From NCBI RefSeq assembly GCF_003966155.1, contig NZ_RXNS01000003.1, positions 62,001 to 126,000 on the forward strand: a stretch of 64,000 bases of DNA. Direction: 5' to 3'. A program made the translations under genes and the position numbers. The notes beneath the pieces were generated by a model that ran no database searches, was not told the origin of the DNA, and worked only from the letters and a program-made list of their open reading frames with translations. The stretch comes from Halomonas nitroreducens (GTDB lineage Bacteria > Pseudomonadota > Gammaproteobacteria > Pseudomonadales > Halomonadaceae). Positions 1 to 8,597 of the stretch are shown here, one piece after another. How positions within the stretch are numbered: the stretch's first letter is position 1; every line of letters begins with the position of its first letter.

Positions 1-96
1 CGCTGCAGGTTCCCTCGCCTTCATGACTACAGGGCGCGACGCGACCACGCAATGGCCTGCCCCCCGATACGCCACGCCGGGAGTGCTTCAAGCCGG

Positions 97-1212
97 CTAG
101 TGCCTGCGGTGCCGGAACAGCCAGCCGGCCATGGCGAGGGTGAGCATGCCGATGACCAGCATCGGCCAGTACTGGTTGAACAGCAGGGCGTAGGAATCCC
201 CTTCGAGGAAGACGCCACGGAGGACCACCAGGAAGTAGCGCAGTGGGTTGATCAGCGTGAGCCACTGCACGACCGGCGGCATGTTGGCGATCGGCGTCGC
301 GAAGCCGGACAGGATGACCGACGGCACCAGGAACAGAAACGCCCCGAGGATGCCCTGCTGTTGTGTCACGGCCAGCGACGAGATCATCAGCCCGATACCG
401 ACCGCCGAGAGCAGGAACAGAAACATGCCCAGATAAAGCGCGCCGAGACTGCCGCGCAACGGCACCTCGAACCAGACCACCGTCATCAGCAGGATGAAGC
501 TGCCTTCCACCAGGCCGATCAGGATACCGGGCACCGACTTGCCGATCAGGATTTCCACCGGTCGCAGCGGCGTCACCTGCAACTGGTCGAAGGTCCCGGC
601 CTCCCGCTCGCGGGCCACCGACAGCGCCGTCACGACGGTGGTGATCACCAGCGTCAGCAGGCCGACGATGCCCGGTACGACGAACCATCGCGAGGCGAGG
701 CCGGCATTGAACCAGTGGCGCACCTGCAGGGCCGCGGGCGGGCCTGGCCTGCCGTTGCGCGTCGCCCAGTCGCTGTTGAAGTCACTCACGATGGTGCGCA
801 GGTAGCCCAACGCCAGCAGCGCCGTATTCGAATTGCGACCATCGATCAGCAATTGGGCCGACGCGCTGCGACCGCGCTGCAGGTCGGCGCTGAAGCGCGG
901 CCCGAGGCGCAGGACCAGTAGCACCTCCCGGTTGTCCAGCAGCGGCGCGATCTGCCCGTCATGCTCCAGATCGGCGACCCGGTGGAAGTGTGGCGAGCCG
1001 GCCACGCGAGCGATCAGATCGCGCGACGCCACCCCGCGGTCCTCGTTGTAGACCGCAAAGGCGATATCGTTGAGATCGAAGGTCGCCGCGTAGCCGAACA
1101 CGATCAGCTGGATGATCGGCGGCCCGATCAACACGAACCGGCTCTTTCGGTCCTTGAGGATCGCCAGCAGCTCCTTGACCGCCAGCGCGAAGATGCGTCG
1201 CAGCGATTCCAT
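97..1212 (-). CDS. ybhR: ABC-2 type exporter permease, YbhR-like
   Basis: Inner-membrane permease of an ABC-2 exporter, 371 residues. It has one N-terminal membrane helix (about residues 23-45), a periplasmic loop of about 130 residues and five helices in the C-terminal half, the ABC2_membrane_3 layout. The ATG is chosen because it overlaps the stop of the upstream permease by one base (TGATG); longer in-frame readings run back through that gene. It is the last of four genes in the order YbhG, YbhF, YbhS, YbhR, the same as in E. coli. By analogy the complex exports drugs or cations; the substrate cannot be read from sequence. Confidence 0.9.
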   Translation of the reverse strand: MESLRRIFALAVKELLAILKDRKSRFVLIGPPIIQLIVFGYAATFDLNDIAFAVYNEDRGVASRDLIARVAGSPHFHRVADLEHDGQIAPLLDNREVLLVLRLGPRFSADLQRGRSASAQLLIDGRNSNTALLALGYLRTIVSDFNSDWATRNGRPGPPAALQVRHWFNAGLASRWFVVPGIVGLLTLVITTVVTALSVAREREAGTFDQLQVTPLRPVEILIGKSVPGILIGLVEGSFILLMTVVWFEVPLRGSLGALYLGMFLFLLSAVGIGLMISSLAVTQQQGILGAFLFLVPSVILSGFATPIANMPPVVQWLTLINPLRYFLVVLRGVFLEGDSYALLFNQYWPMLVIGMLTLAMAGWLFRHRRH

Positions 1213-2336
1213 CAGTCCAGCCGCTTGTGCGCCTTGCGGCGGGCCAGACCCAGAAAAATCACCATCATCACCAGCAGCGCGACACTGTTGCTCAGCAGGA
1301 TCGGCCAGATATCGCCGGCCAGGAACACCGTCTGCAGGATGGCGACGAAATAACGTGCCGGGATGAGATGGGTAATCAGCTGGACGAAGGCGGGCATCGA
1401 GCCAATCTGGAAGATGAACCCGGACAGGATGAAGGCCGGCAGGAAGGTCACGACGATGGCCAGTTGCCCGGCAACAAACTGGCTGCGGGCCACGGTCGAG
1501 ATCAGCAGCCCCATGCCCAGCGCCACCAGCATGAACAGCGCCGAGGCCGCGCTCAGCGCCCAGAACGACCCCCGCAACGGCACGTCGAACAGCCAGAGGG
1601 CCATGGCGACGCTCAGCAGCATGCCCCCCATCCCCAGCACGAAATAGGGCAGCATCTTGCCCGCGATGATCTCGCCGATGCGGATCGGCGTCACCATCAG
1701 GGCCTCCATCGTGCCGCGTTCCCATTCCCGGGCCACGACCATCGAGGTGAGCATGGCGCCGATCAGCGTCATGATGACGGCAATCAGTCCAGGCACCAGA
1801 AAATCGCGGCTGCGCACTGCGGCGTTGAACCAGATACGTGGCTCCAGCATGACCATGGCCGGAAGCTCGTGCCCCTGGCTGTGTGCATACCCCAGCAACC
1901 AGGCCTGCCACACCCCCTGGATGTACCCCTCGGTGATGCGCGCCTGGTTGGCATCGACGCCGTTGACGATGACGCCGATGCGCGCATCGCCGCGGGCCAG
2001 CAGATGACGGCTGAAATCGTTGCGTAGCCAGACGATGCCACTGACCTCATGGGCATCCAGTGCCCGCTGCGCGGCCTGGATGCTGCCGAAGCCGCGCGGC
2101 ACGAAATAGTCGGAGCGCTGAAACGCTCCGGTCAGGCTGGCGCTGTTGGCATCGGGCTGCTCGACGACGAACGCCAGCGGGATCCGCTTGGCGTCCAGCG
2201 AGACACCGTAGCCGAACAGCAGCAGCAGCACCAGCGGCATCACGAAGGCGATGGCAATGCTGGACGGATCGCGCAGGATCTGCAGGCTCTCCTTGCGAAT
2301 CATGCCGCGCAGCCGCCTGCGGGACGCAGCGTTCAC
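1212..2336 (-). CDS. ybhS: ABC-2 type exporter permease, YbhS-like
   Basis: Second permease of the exporter, 374 residues, paralogous to the next gene. It shares the N-terminal helix (PLVLLLLFGYGVSLD region), the large periplasmic loop and five C-terminal helices, with the typical EWERGTMEALMVTP cytoplasmic stretch before helix 3. The start is a GTG overlapping the stop of the ATPase gene by four bases (GTGA), so the genes are translationally coupled. It probably forms a heterodimer with the YbhR-like subunit under the dual ATPase YbhF. Family assignment is firm; substrate is unknown. Confidence 0.9.
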   Translation of the reverse strand: MNAASRRRLRGMIRKESLQILRDPSSIAIAFVMPLVLLLLFGYGVSLDAKRIPLAFVVEQPDANSASLTGAFQRSDYFVPRGFGSIQAAQRALDAHEVSGIVWLRNDFSRHLLARGDARIGVIVNGVDANQARITEGYIQGVWQAWLLGYAHSQGHELPAMVMLEPRIWFNAAVRSRDFLVPGLIAVIMTLIGAMLTSMVVAREWERGTMEALMVTPIRIGEIIAGKMLPYFVLGMGGMLLSVAMALWLFDVPLRGSFWALSAASALFMLVALGMGLLISTVARSQFVAGQLAIVVTFLPAFILSGFIFQIGSMPAFVQLITHLIPARYFVAILQTVFLAGDIWPILLSNSVALLVMMVIFLGLARRKAHKRLD

Positions 2337-4093
2337 GAGGCGGCCTCCTGTTGTTGGTCATGCTGCTCGATCAAGCCGATGAAAGCATCCTCCATCGTGG
2401 GGTCGGGCCGCTCGGCACTGCGAAAGCGAGCCTTCATCTGCGCGGGCGAGCCCTCGGTCAGCACCTCCCCGTCGGCCATGATCACCAACCGGTCGCAGTA
2501 GTTCGCCTCATCCATGAAATGGGTGGTCACCAGCACGGTGACGCCGGACTCGGCCAGTGCATTGATCCGCTGCCAGAACTCGCGTCGCGCCAGTGGATCG
2601 ACGCCGGAGGTGGGCTCATCCAGAAACAGGATGTCGGGCTCATGCATCAGGGCCGCCGCCATCGCCAGACGCTGCTTGTATCCCAGCGGCAGTTCGCCGC
2701 TGGGGCTATCGGCATAGCCGCCGAGCTCGAACGCCTCGAGGGCCCATCCGATACGCTGCGTCCGGCGCGCCCGGTTCAGGCCGTAGGCGCTGGCGAAAAA
2801 GCGCAGGTTCTCGACGACCGTCAGGTTCTCGTACAGCGAGAAGCGCTGGGCCATGTAGCCCAGCCGGCCGCGCGCCCGGGAGGCGGCGCGGCGCAGATCG
2901 AGCCCGGCCACACGCACCGTGCCGTCCGATACCGGCAGCAGGCCGCAGAGCATGCGAAACGTCGTGGTCTTGCCGGCGCCGTTGGCACCGAGCAGCCCGA
3001 AGACCTCCCCGCGACCGACCCTGAAGGTGACGCCGCGGACGGCGAAGAAGTCGCCGAAGCGGCGTTGCAGATTGCGCACCTCGATCATCGGCTGGCCGGT
3101 CGTACCGGGCGACTCGGGCCCCGGCGACGCTCCCGCCAGCGGCGCTGGTGAACTCTCCTCGGAACGCTTGAGAGTGGCGATGAAGGCGTCCTCGAAGACC
3201 GGTTCCGCGGCTTCCATCGTCAGATCGGGGACATCGGGCAACCGAGCCTCGAGATCCACCGGCCCCGCCTCGGCGGTCACCAGACGCACCCGCTCCCCCT
3301 CGATGATGGCATCGAGGATGCCGGGCACGTGGCTGAGCCGGGTCTGCAGGCGTCGTTTGCCGAGCGAGGGCGCCGCCACGCGAAAGGTCCGGCCACGCAA
3401 CGGTTCGCTGAAACTGCCGGGACTCCCCTGCCCCAGGCGCCTGCCCTGGTGCAGCAGGATGATCTCCTCGCAACGGGAGGCCTCATCGAGATAGGCGGTG
3501 CTCAACAGCACGGTCATGCCGTGGTCGCGTACCTGGCGATAGACAATGGCCCACAACTCGCGCCGCGAGACCGGGTCCACGCCCACCGTGGCCTCGTCCA
3601 GCAACAGCAGGCGCGGCGGCCGCACCAGCGTGCAGGCCAGCCCCAGCTTCTGCTTCATGCCGCCGGACAGCCGGCCGGCCAGGCGACGCGTGAAGGGCGC
3701 CAGCCCGGTCATGTGCATCAGCTCCCGGTACCGCGGGTCGCGTTGCGTCGGAGGTACCCCCTGCAGGTCGGCGTAGAAGTCGAGGTTTTCCTGCACCGTC
3801 AGATCCTCATACAGCCCGAATCGCTGCGGCATGTAGCCGATCGACGACTGCACCACCAACGGCTTCGCCAGGACGTCGACGCCCAGCACCCGGATGACGC
3901 CCTCGTCGGGCAGCAGCAGTCCGGCCGCCAGCCGCATCAGCGTGGTCTTGCCGGCGCCGTCCGGGCCGATCAGGCCGGAGACCTTCCCGGCCGGGACGCT
4001 GATATCGAGGCAATCGACGGCCGGCACGCGGGCGCCCCCCGCCTCGAAGGTCTTGCTGACGCCCTCGAACACCAGGGCCGGCGCACCGGCCAT
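2333..4093 (-). CDS. ybhF: Tandem ABC transporter ATP-binding protein, YbhF-like
   Basis: A 586-residue protein with two fused nucleotide-binding domains that powers the two ABC-2 permeases downstream. Domain 1 has Walker A GPDGAGKT (residues 43-50), signature LSGGMKQ and a Walker B ending in LLLLDEATVGVD. Domain 2 starts near residue 335 with Walker A GANGAGKT, the unusual signature LPLGYKQ typical of YbhF second domains, and Walker [13 protein letters not shown]. The start is the ATG one base after the upstream stop, preceded by GGGAGG; an in-frame upstream ATG lies inside the preceding gene. Third-from-last gene of the operon. Confidence 0.93.
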   Translation of the reverse strand: MAGAPALVFEGVSKTFEAGGARVPAVDCLDISVPAGKVSGLIGPDGAGKTTLMRLAAGLLLPDEGVIRVLGVDVLAKPLVVQSSIGYMPQRFGLYEDLTVQENLDFYADLQGVPPTQRDPRYRELMHMTGLAPFTRRLAGRLSGGMKQKLGLACTLVRPPRLLLLDEATVGVDPVSRRELWAIVYRQVRDHGMTVLLSTAYLDEASRCEEIILLHQGRRLGQGSPGSFSEPLRGRTFRVAAPSLGKRRLQTRLSHVPGILDAIIEGERVRLVTAEAGPVDLEARLPDVPDLTMEAAEPVFEDAFIATLKRSEESSPAPLAGASPGPESPGTTGQPMIEVRNLQRRFGDFFAVRGVTFRVGRGEVFGLLGANGAGKTTTFRMLCGLLPVSDGTVRVAGLDLRRAASRARGRLGYMAQRFSLYENLTVVENLRFFASAYGLNRARRTQRIGWALEAFELGGYADSPSGELPLGYKQRLAMAAALMHEPDILFLDEPTSGVDPLARREFWQRINALAESGVTVLVTTHFMDEANYCDRLVIMADGEVLTEGSPAQMKARFRSAERPDPTMEDAFIGLIEQHDQQQEAAS

Positions 4094-4094
4094 C

Positions 4095-5147
4095 TCAGTC
4101 GCCTCCCTGGCTCGTGCACGTTGGTATCCGCCGGTCACCCTCCGAGCGTGATCCATCGAAGGGGATGGTCACCGTGGCCGGCATGCCCAGACGCAGTTCG
4201 TCGTTGGGATTGCAGACATGGACCCGCACCTGGTAGACGAGGCGGGTGCGCAGCTCAGGGGTTTCGACGCTCTTGGGCGTGAATTCCGCGGTGGGCGACA
4301 CGTAGCCGACCCAGCCCCGGTAGGACGTGTCCGGATAGCTGTCCGTCGATACCGACGCGGCCATGCCCGGCCGGAGCCTGCCGAGGCTGGATTCCGGCGC
4401 ATAGGCCCGGACCCACAGGGGATCGGTGAGCGCCAAGGTAAATATCGGCGTCTGCGGCGAGACCATTTCCCCCGGCTCGACGATGCGATCCCGGATGATG
4501 CCGTCGAAGGGCGCATACAGCGAGGCGTCCTCGAGCACTTCCCGTGCCAGGGCCAGCTGGGCCTCGTTGGCGGCCAGCATCGCCCGCGCCTCATCGATAT
4601 CCTCCTGGCGGGGACCCGCCTCCAGCAACGCCAGCGTTTCCTGTGACGCCCGCAATTCGGCCTGGGCCACGTCAAGCGCGGTACGAGCAGAATCCAGGAC
4701 CTGCTTCGATACCGCGTTACGCTGGTACAGTTGCGCCGTGCGCCGATGGATCCGCTGCGCATCGTCCAGTCTGGCCTCGGCCGCCGCCACCTCGTCCCGG
4801 CCCCGACGGATCTCCTCGGGACGGCTACCGGCCTCCAGGCGGGCCACTATGGCACGTTGCGCCGCCACCCGGGCGGCGGCGATGGCAACCTCGGCCGCCA
4901 TCCGCTCGGTATGTAACGTCGCCAGCAACTGTCCCTTGTGCACGCGATCGCCCTCGCGCACCAGCAACTGCTCGACATGCTCGCTGTTGGCGAACGCCAG
5001 ATCGGCCTCGCGGATATCGACATTGCCGTAGAGCACCAACCGGTCGCTCGGTCCGTTGCCCCGGGTTCCGAGTAGCCACCAGATACCGCCGGCCACCACC
5101 ACGACCAGCGCGATGACCAGAGGCCGCAATATCGATTTTCGGTCCAC
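4095..5147 (-). CDS. ybhG: HlyD-family periplasmic adaptor, YbhG-like
   Basis: Membrane fusion protein of the exporter, 350 residues. An N-terminal membrane anchor (residues 10-27) is followed by a biotinyl-lipoyl-like half-motif (GDRVHKGQLLATL), a long alpha-helical hairpin (about 75-185) and a beta-barrel domain with the return lipoyl half (LYAPFDGIIRDRIVEPGEMV). It would link the inner-membrane ABC complex to an outer-membrane channel. The start is GTG with AAGGAG eight bases upstream. First gene of the four-gene operon. E. coli has a TetR regulator next to this operon; none is seen here. Confidence 0.9.
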   Translation of the reverse strand: MDRKSILRPLVIALVVVVAGGIWWLLGTRGNGPSDRLVLYGNVDIREADLAFANSEHVEQLLVREGDRVHKGQLLATLHTERMAAEVAIAAARVAAQRAIVARLEAGSRPEEIRRGRDEVAAAEARLDDAQRIHRRTAQLYQRNAVSKQVLDSARTALDVAQAELRASQETLALLEAGPRQEDIDEARAMLAANEAQLALAREVLEDASLYAPFDGIIRDRIVEPGEMVSPQTPIFTLALTDPLWVRAYAPESSLGRLRPGMAASVSTDSYPDTSYRGWVGYVSPTAEFTPKSVETPELRTRLVYQVRVHVCNPNDELRLGMPATVTIPFDGSRSEGDRRIPTCTSQGGD

Positions 5148-5673
5148 CCCGGGCTCCTTGACTCACTCAGCGTATCGCTTGGGCGCCGTTGCGATGCCCT
5201 GCCCCCGCCAATTCCATGTGTGACGACACCGCGTGCGACACCGTCACGGTTCATCGACAGCGTAGGCCGGCTGGCCGGGATCGCGCCGAACGCTCCGACC
5301 GGATGGTTATTCACGGACGATAGCGCTGCCTTCCCTGTTTACGCTCACCTCAGCAAAGCCCAGCTCGTGGTGGATCGCAAGGGCGATCGCCCGGCCCCCG
5401 ATGCCGGGTCAAGGTCGCAGCGAGACGCCATCAGGAGGCCCTCTGCCGGCTTTCGCAGCCGACAGGGGGTTGCGAAAATGCACCTGGCAGGTTGACCGCT
5501 GCAGCGCCCTCGGGGGTATCGGCTGACTACCGAAAGCCGCACCGAGCCCCCGCATTGCGAGTCCTGGCCTCAGGCACCGAACAGCAACCGATACGCACGC
5601 AAAGGCTCGCCCGACTTGAAAAGGGCTGTAGGCTTTCAAGACAGTCGTTCCATTCAAGCAGCAGGAAGTCACC
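5148..5673. other. Intergenic region with no convincing gene
   Basis: About 525 bases between the exporter operon (leftward) and yjbQ (rightward). Short open frames on both strands lack a good ribosome site and have arginine/proline-rich shadow composition. The promoters of both flanking units must lie here. The only structure noted is the inverted repeat at 5615-5640. Confidence 0.5.
5615..5640. promoter_or_regulatory. Inverted repeat upstream of yjbQ
   Basis: Arms CTTGAAA and TTTCAAG are perfect 7-base complements separated by 12 bases, ending 33 bases before the yjbQ start. No T-tract follows, so an operator or mRNA leader structure is more likely than a terminator. The protein that might bind is unknown. 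Confidence 0.3.
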
Positions 5674-6093
5674 ATGTGGATACAGAAGGAAATCCAACTA
5701 AAGCCCCGCTCGCGCGGATTCCACTTGATCACTGAAGAGGTCGAGCGCGGTATCGGCAAGCTCGGCCATATCCAGACCGGCCTGCTGAGTGTGTTTATCA
5801 AGCACACCTCGGCATCACTCACCATCAATGAAAATGCCGACCCCACCGTACGAAGCGACTTCGAAAGCTTTTTCAACCGTGCGGTGCCTGAAGACGAGCC
5901 GTACTATCAACACATCTTCGAAGGCAGTGACGACCTACCGGCACATGTAAAGAGCAGCATTCTGGGCCCGAGCGTTCAGATCCCTATCACCGACGGAGGC
6001 CTCAATCTGGGCACCTGGCAAGGAATCTACCTGTGCGAGCATCGCAACCATGGCGGCAGTCGTCGCATCGTGATGACCGTGCATGGTGAGTGA
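5674..6093 (+). CDS. yjbQ: YjbQ family protein (UPF0047, secondary thiamine-phosphate synthase-like)
   Basis: Small cytosolic single-domain protein of 139 residues, the normal length for the YjbQ/UPF0047 family. Conserved motifs are visible: FIKHTSASLTINENADPTV near residue 45, LPAHVKSS in the middle and LGTWQGIYLCEHRN near the C terminus; the His and Glu residues are thought to form the metal or catalytic site. Members can complement loss of thiamine phosphate synthase, but the physiological role is unclear. An AGGAAG ribosome site precedes the ATG. It stands alone and is less extreme in GC than its neighbours. Confidence 0.93.
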   Translation: MWIQKEIQLKPRSRGFHLITEEVERGIGKLGHIQTGLLSVFIKHTSASLTINENADPTVRSDFESFFNRAVPEDEPYYQHIFEGSDDLPAHVKSSILGPSVQIPITDGGLNLGTWQGIYLCEHRNHGGSRRIVMTVHGE

Positions 6094-6299
6094 CAGACGC
6101 CCATGGTGATATCAGCGCAACCGTGTGATGCCGATGTCCGCCCATGTGGCGGCCAGCCGGCTGGGCCCCCGGCGCGACGAACACCGCGACCAGGGCGGTG
6201 CCCTGCCGGATCATGGCGCCCTTTGACGGCCGCTGAACGGGAGCTTCACGACAGGACGCCCCGCACGGAGGCGGGGCGAGGCATGGGCCCGGCGGGTGA

Positions 6300-6869
6300 T
6301 CAGCCTTTCCAGGCGTAGTCAGCGAAGGCGTCATCCAGCTCGGGATGGTTCAGGTGGTTGGAATAGTTGCTGAGGGTCTTCACCGCCAGCGCCAGCACCA
6401 CCTGCAGCATGTGCCGCTCCTCGAAGCCGGCGTCCAGGAAGGCGCGGGCCTCTTCCCTGGAGGGATTGCCGCGGCTCTCGAACATCACCCGGGTGAAGCG
6501 GCTCAGGGCGGCCAGGCGCGCATCGGGAATCTCGCGGCCCTCCCGCAGCGCCGCGAGGACGGCCTCGGGCACCTGAGAGACATTGTCGGCCAGCATGCTG
6601 TGGGCCGACATGCAGTATTCGCAGCCGTTGAGCCCGCTGATGGTCAGGAAGACCACTTCCTGTTCGGCTGGCGAAAAACCGGAGTCCTCGCGAAACAGCT
6701 GGTAGCCATGCAGGTAGGTGTCCAGCACCCCCGGCGCCTTGGCCATGGCCTCGTACATGTTGGGCACGAAGCCCAGGCTGGCCTGGGCCTGCTCGAGCAG
6801 GGGGCGGGCCTGGTCATCGGCGTTGTCGAGGGTCTGGGGTGCCAATTCGATACGATAGTCGGCTGCCAT
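6300..6869 (-). CDS. Carboxymuconolactone decarboxylase family protein (AhpD-like peroxidase)
   Basis: A 189-residue all-helical AhpD-fold protein. The core GCEYCMSAHS carries the CxxC redox pair and downstream His of alkylhydroperoxidase-like members, so it probably reduces peroxides or electrophiles through a dithiol mechanism. The start is the ATG with GAGGAGG eight bases upstream; an earlier in-frame start lacks such a site. It lies directly downstream of a TetR gene on the same strand, with a palindrome at 6904-6917 in its leader that is repeated ahead of the TetR gene, implying repression by that regulator. The substrate is unknown. Confidence 0.88.
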   Translation of the reverse strand: MAADYRIELAPQTLDNADDQARPLLEQAQASLGFVPNMYEAMAKAPGVLDTYLHGYQLFREDSGFSPAEQEVVFLTISGLNGCEYCMSAHSMLADNVSQVPEAVLAALREGREIPDARLAALSRFTRVMFESRGNPSREEARAFLDAGFEERHMLQVVLALAVKTLSNYSNHLNHPELDDAFADYAWKG

Positions 6870-6903
6870 GGTCGTGCCTCCTCGTCGTTGAGCGGCCATT
6901 TAT

Positions 6904-6917
6904 GGATCAATCGTTCC
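6904..6917. promoter_or_regulatory. Putative TetR operator ahead of the AhpD-like gene
   Basis: GGATCAATCGTTCC, differing by one base from the palindrome at 7538-7551. The outer context also matches when the two are aligned in opposite orientation (TTTATGGA, eight bases, TCC, one base, AAA). It lies 35 bases upstream of the AhpD-like ATG. The repeated 14-base palindrome is seen directly; binding by the neighbouring TetR protein is inferred. Confidence 0.65.
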
Positions 6918-6936
6918 CAAAATGGCCAAGAAACGC

Positions 6937-7524
6937 CTAGTTCAGGACCTCGAGGACCAGCTCCGCCGCCTGGCGAGCCTCCTCGGGGCCGGTACCGCTC
7001 TTGATCAGGGTGCGCAGCCCCGCCATGCCCAGGGTCAGGTAGGTGGCGAGGTGCCCGGGATCGCGTCCCGAAGCGATATCGCCCTCCGCCTGGCCCCGCT
7101 CCACGGCACGCCGGAAGACCGCAGTGATTGCCTCGACGCTCTCCCGAGCCAGGCAGGCGGGGCGATCGTCACCTCGGCCGAGCTCGGTGGCCGAATTGAA
7201 GATCAGACATCCCAGCGCGGCTCGTTCGCTGGCCGCCTCTCCCGCCGTGTCACGGAACAGCGCCTCGAAGAAGGCCCGAGCCGAGGGGGCGGCCTCGAGG
7301 CGCCGCTCGAGGCGGCCGATGAGGGACTCGCGGTAGTGACGCAGAGCCTCGATGAACAGCTGCTCCTTGTTGCCGAAGGCCTGGTACAGGCTGCTGCGGG
7401 AAATCTGCATGGCCTCGAGCAACTGCCGCGTCGAGGCGGCCTCATAACCGCTGGCCCAGAACACCTGTAAAGCGGCGGCCAGGGCATCGTCGGGGCTGAA
7501 GGCGATGGGGCGTCCTCGTGTCAT
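6937..7524 (-). CDS. TetR/AcrR family transcriptional regulator
   Basis: A 195-residue repressor-type regulator. The N-terminal helix-turn-helix (about residues 18-60, with ASTRQLLEAMQISRSSLYQAFGNKEQLF-type sequence) is typical of TetR, followed by a helical ligand-binding domain. The ATG of MTRGRP is chosen; the upstream in-frame extension would run through the operator at 7538-7551. Its partner is the AhpD-like gene 67 bases downstream on the same strand, and both have the same palindrome in their leaders, so autorepression plus control of the redox gene is likely. The inducer may be an electrophile or peroxide, by analogy with similar pairs. Confidence 0.9.
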   Translation of the reverse strand: MTRGRPIAFSPDDALAAALQVFWASGYEAASTRQLLEAMQISRSSLYQAFGNKEQLFIEALRHYRESLIGRLERRLEAAPSARAFFEALFRDTAGEAASERAALGCLIFNSATELGRGDDRPACLARESVEAITAVFRRAVERGQAEGDIASGRDPGHLATYLTLGMAGLRTLIKSGTGPEEARQAAELVLEVLN

Positions 7525-7537
7525 GCCGCATACTTTA

Positions 7538-7551
7538 GGATCGATCGTTCC
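7538..7551. promoter_or_regulatory. Putative TetR autoregulatory operator
   Basis: GGATCGATCGTTCC, symmetric apart from one base pair in each arm, 13 bases upstream of the TetR start codon. It is the second copy of the palindrome at 6904-6917. Confidence 0.65.
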
Positions 7552-7664
7552 ATAAATCAAGATGACTGCCTGCACGAGACTTCCACTACTGACTCGGCAT
7601 TCGAAAAAATTGCAAAATAACAACAACCTATACCCTGCACACAGGTTTACACTCCACCGCGCGA

Positions 7665-7678
7665 TTGATACAAGTCAA
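7665..7678 (+). promoter_or_regulatory. Anr/FNR-type site with downstream -10
   Basis: TTGATACAAGTCAA matches the Anr/FNR consensus TTGAT-N4-ATCAA at nine of ten positions. A -10-like TAGCCT starts 29.5 bases from the site centre (7701-7706), which would place the transcription start near +41.5, the class II activator geometry. It would drive the Met-rich protein and DUF411 genes. The -10 is weak, so this is a prediction. Confidence 0.45.
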
Positions 7679-7807
7679 TGGGCCACATCCGCTGCTGGGC
7701 TAGCCTTGAAGCCACATGAGTTCCGCGCGCATGGCATGGGCAGACCGCGCGGAACTCACCGATCAATGCTGACCCATGCGGGCCCCGGGCCCGTCAGGAG
7801 ACACACC

Positions 7808-8545
7808 ATGCAACGTCGCAGCTTCCCCCTCTCCCTGGGCACTGCCTTGGCCATCGCAGTGCTCGCCAGCCCGGCCGCCATGGGACATGGCGGTGCGCAT
7901 GTGGACCCCGACGGCCAGGGCCGAGGCCCTGCCATGATGGGCGGCTATCCCGGCCAGGGCATGGGCCCCGGCATGATGGGCGGCCACCCCGGCCAGGGCA
8001 TGGGCCCCGGCATGATGGGCGACTATTCCGGCCAGGGCATGGGCCCCGGCATGATGGGCGACTATTCCGGCCAGGGCATGGGCCCCGGCATGATGGGCGG
8101 CTACCCCGGCCAGGGCATGGGCCCCGGCATGATGGGCGGCTACCCCGGCCAGGGCATGGGCCCCGGCATGATGGGCGGCTACCCCGGCCAGGGCATGGGC
8201 CCCGGCATGATGGGCGGCTATTCCGGCCAGGGCATGGGCCCCGGGCTCTGGGCCCTGTTCACGCCCGAACAGCACCGGCAAGCCCAGCAACTGATGGCGG
8301 AACATCGGGCCTCCCAATATGAGCGCCGCGGCGAGATGATGCGGCTCCAACAGTCCCTGATGGCGGAACTCCATGCCGAGGGTGAACCGGATGCCGATAC
8401 CCTGGCGGAGACCCAGACTCGCCTGGCCGAGTTGCAGCGCCAGATGTGGCTCGAACGCCGCGCCCTGCATGATGCCCTGATGGGCCTGCTCACGGAGGAG
8501 CAACGCCAGCGATTCACCCCTGGGGGCCAAGCCTCCCCCGAATGA
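7808..8545 (+). CDS. Exported Met/Gly-rich repeat protein with Spy/CpxP-like C-terminal domain
   Basis: A 245-residue periplasmic protein. A signal peptide (about 1-26, cleavage near AMGHGG) is followed by eight tandem 13-residue repeats of the type MMGGYPGQGMGPG (residues 43-146), then a helical domain with FTPEQ and LTEEQRQRF motifs like the LTxxQ repeats of Spy/CpxP/ZraP. The Met-rich repeats could bind Cu(I); the helical part may act as a metal-responsive chaperone. The next gene, 52 bases on, is a DUF411 protein often linked with copper resistance. GGAG precedes the ATG. A longer in-frame reading from 7562 lacks a ribosome site. Confidence 0.8.
   Translation: MQRRSFPLSLGTALAIAVLASPAAMGHGGAHVDPDGQGRGPAMMGGYPGQGMGPGMMGGHPGQGMGPGMMGDYSGQGMGPGMMGDYSGQGMGPGMMGGYPGQGMGPGMMGGYPGQGMGPGMMGGYPGQGMGPGMMGGYSGQGMGPGLWALFTPEQHRQAQQLMAEHRASQYERRGEMMRLQQSLMAELHAEGEPDADTLAETQTRLAELQRQMWLERRALHDALMGLLTEEQRQRFTPGGQASPE
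7934..8245 (+). repeat. Eight tandem 39-bp repeats inside a coding region
   Basis: Eight near-identical 39-base units code for MMGGYPGQGMGPG with substitutions only at the third to sixth residues (GGHP, GDYS, GDYS, GGYS). The two GDYS units are adjacent and three identical GGYP units are adjacent, suggesting recent unit duplication by slippage or recombination. Copy number probably varies between strains and may be collapsed in short-read assemblies. Confidence 0.95.
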
Positions 8546-8556
8546 CCTGCGATCCC

Positions 8557-8576
8557 GGCCGGCGCCTCCGCCGGCC
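8557..8576 (+). other. Intercistronic hairpin
   Basis: GGCCGGCG-CCTC-CGCCGGCC, a perfect 8-bp stem between the Met-rich gene and the DUF411 gene. No T-tract follows, so it may stabilise or attenuate mRNA rather than terminate it. Confidence 0.35.
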
Positions 8577-8597
8577 ATTCATCACCGGAGACCCACG

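Noticed and set aside
1..96. Possible start of a leftward gene at 24
   Set aside because: Only eight codons are visible and there is no ribosome site, so nothing can be supported at the window edge.
5220..5542. Short frames on both strands between the YbhG-like gene and yjbQ
   Set aside because: No ribosome site, no motif and shadow-type composition; treated as non-coding.
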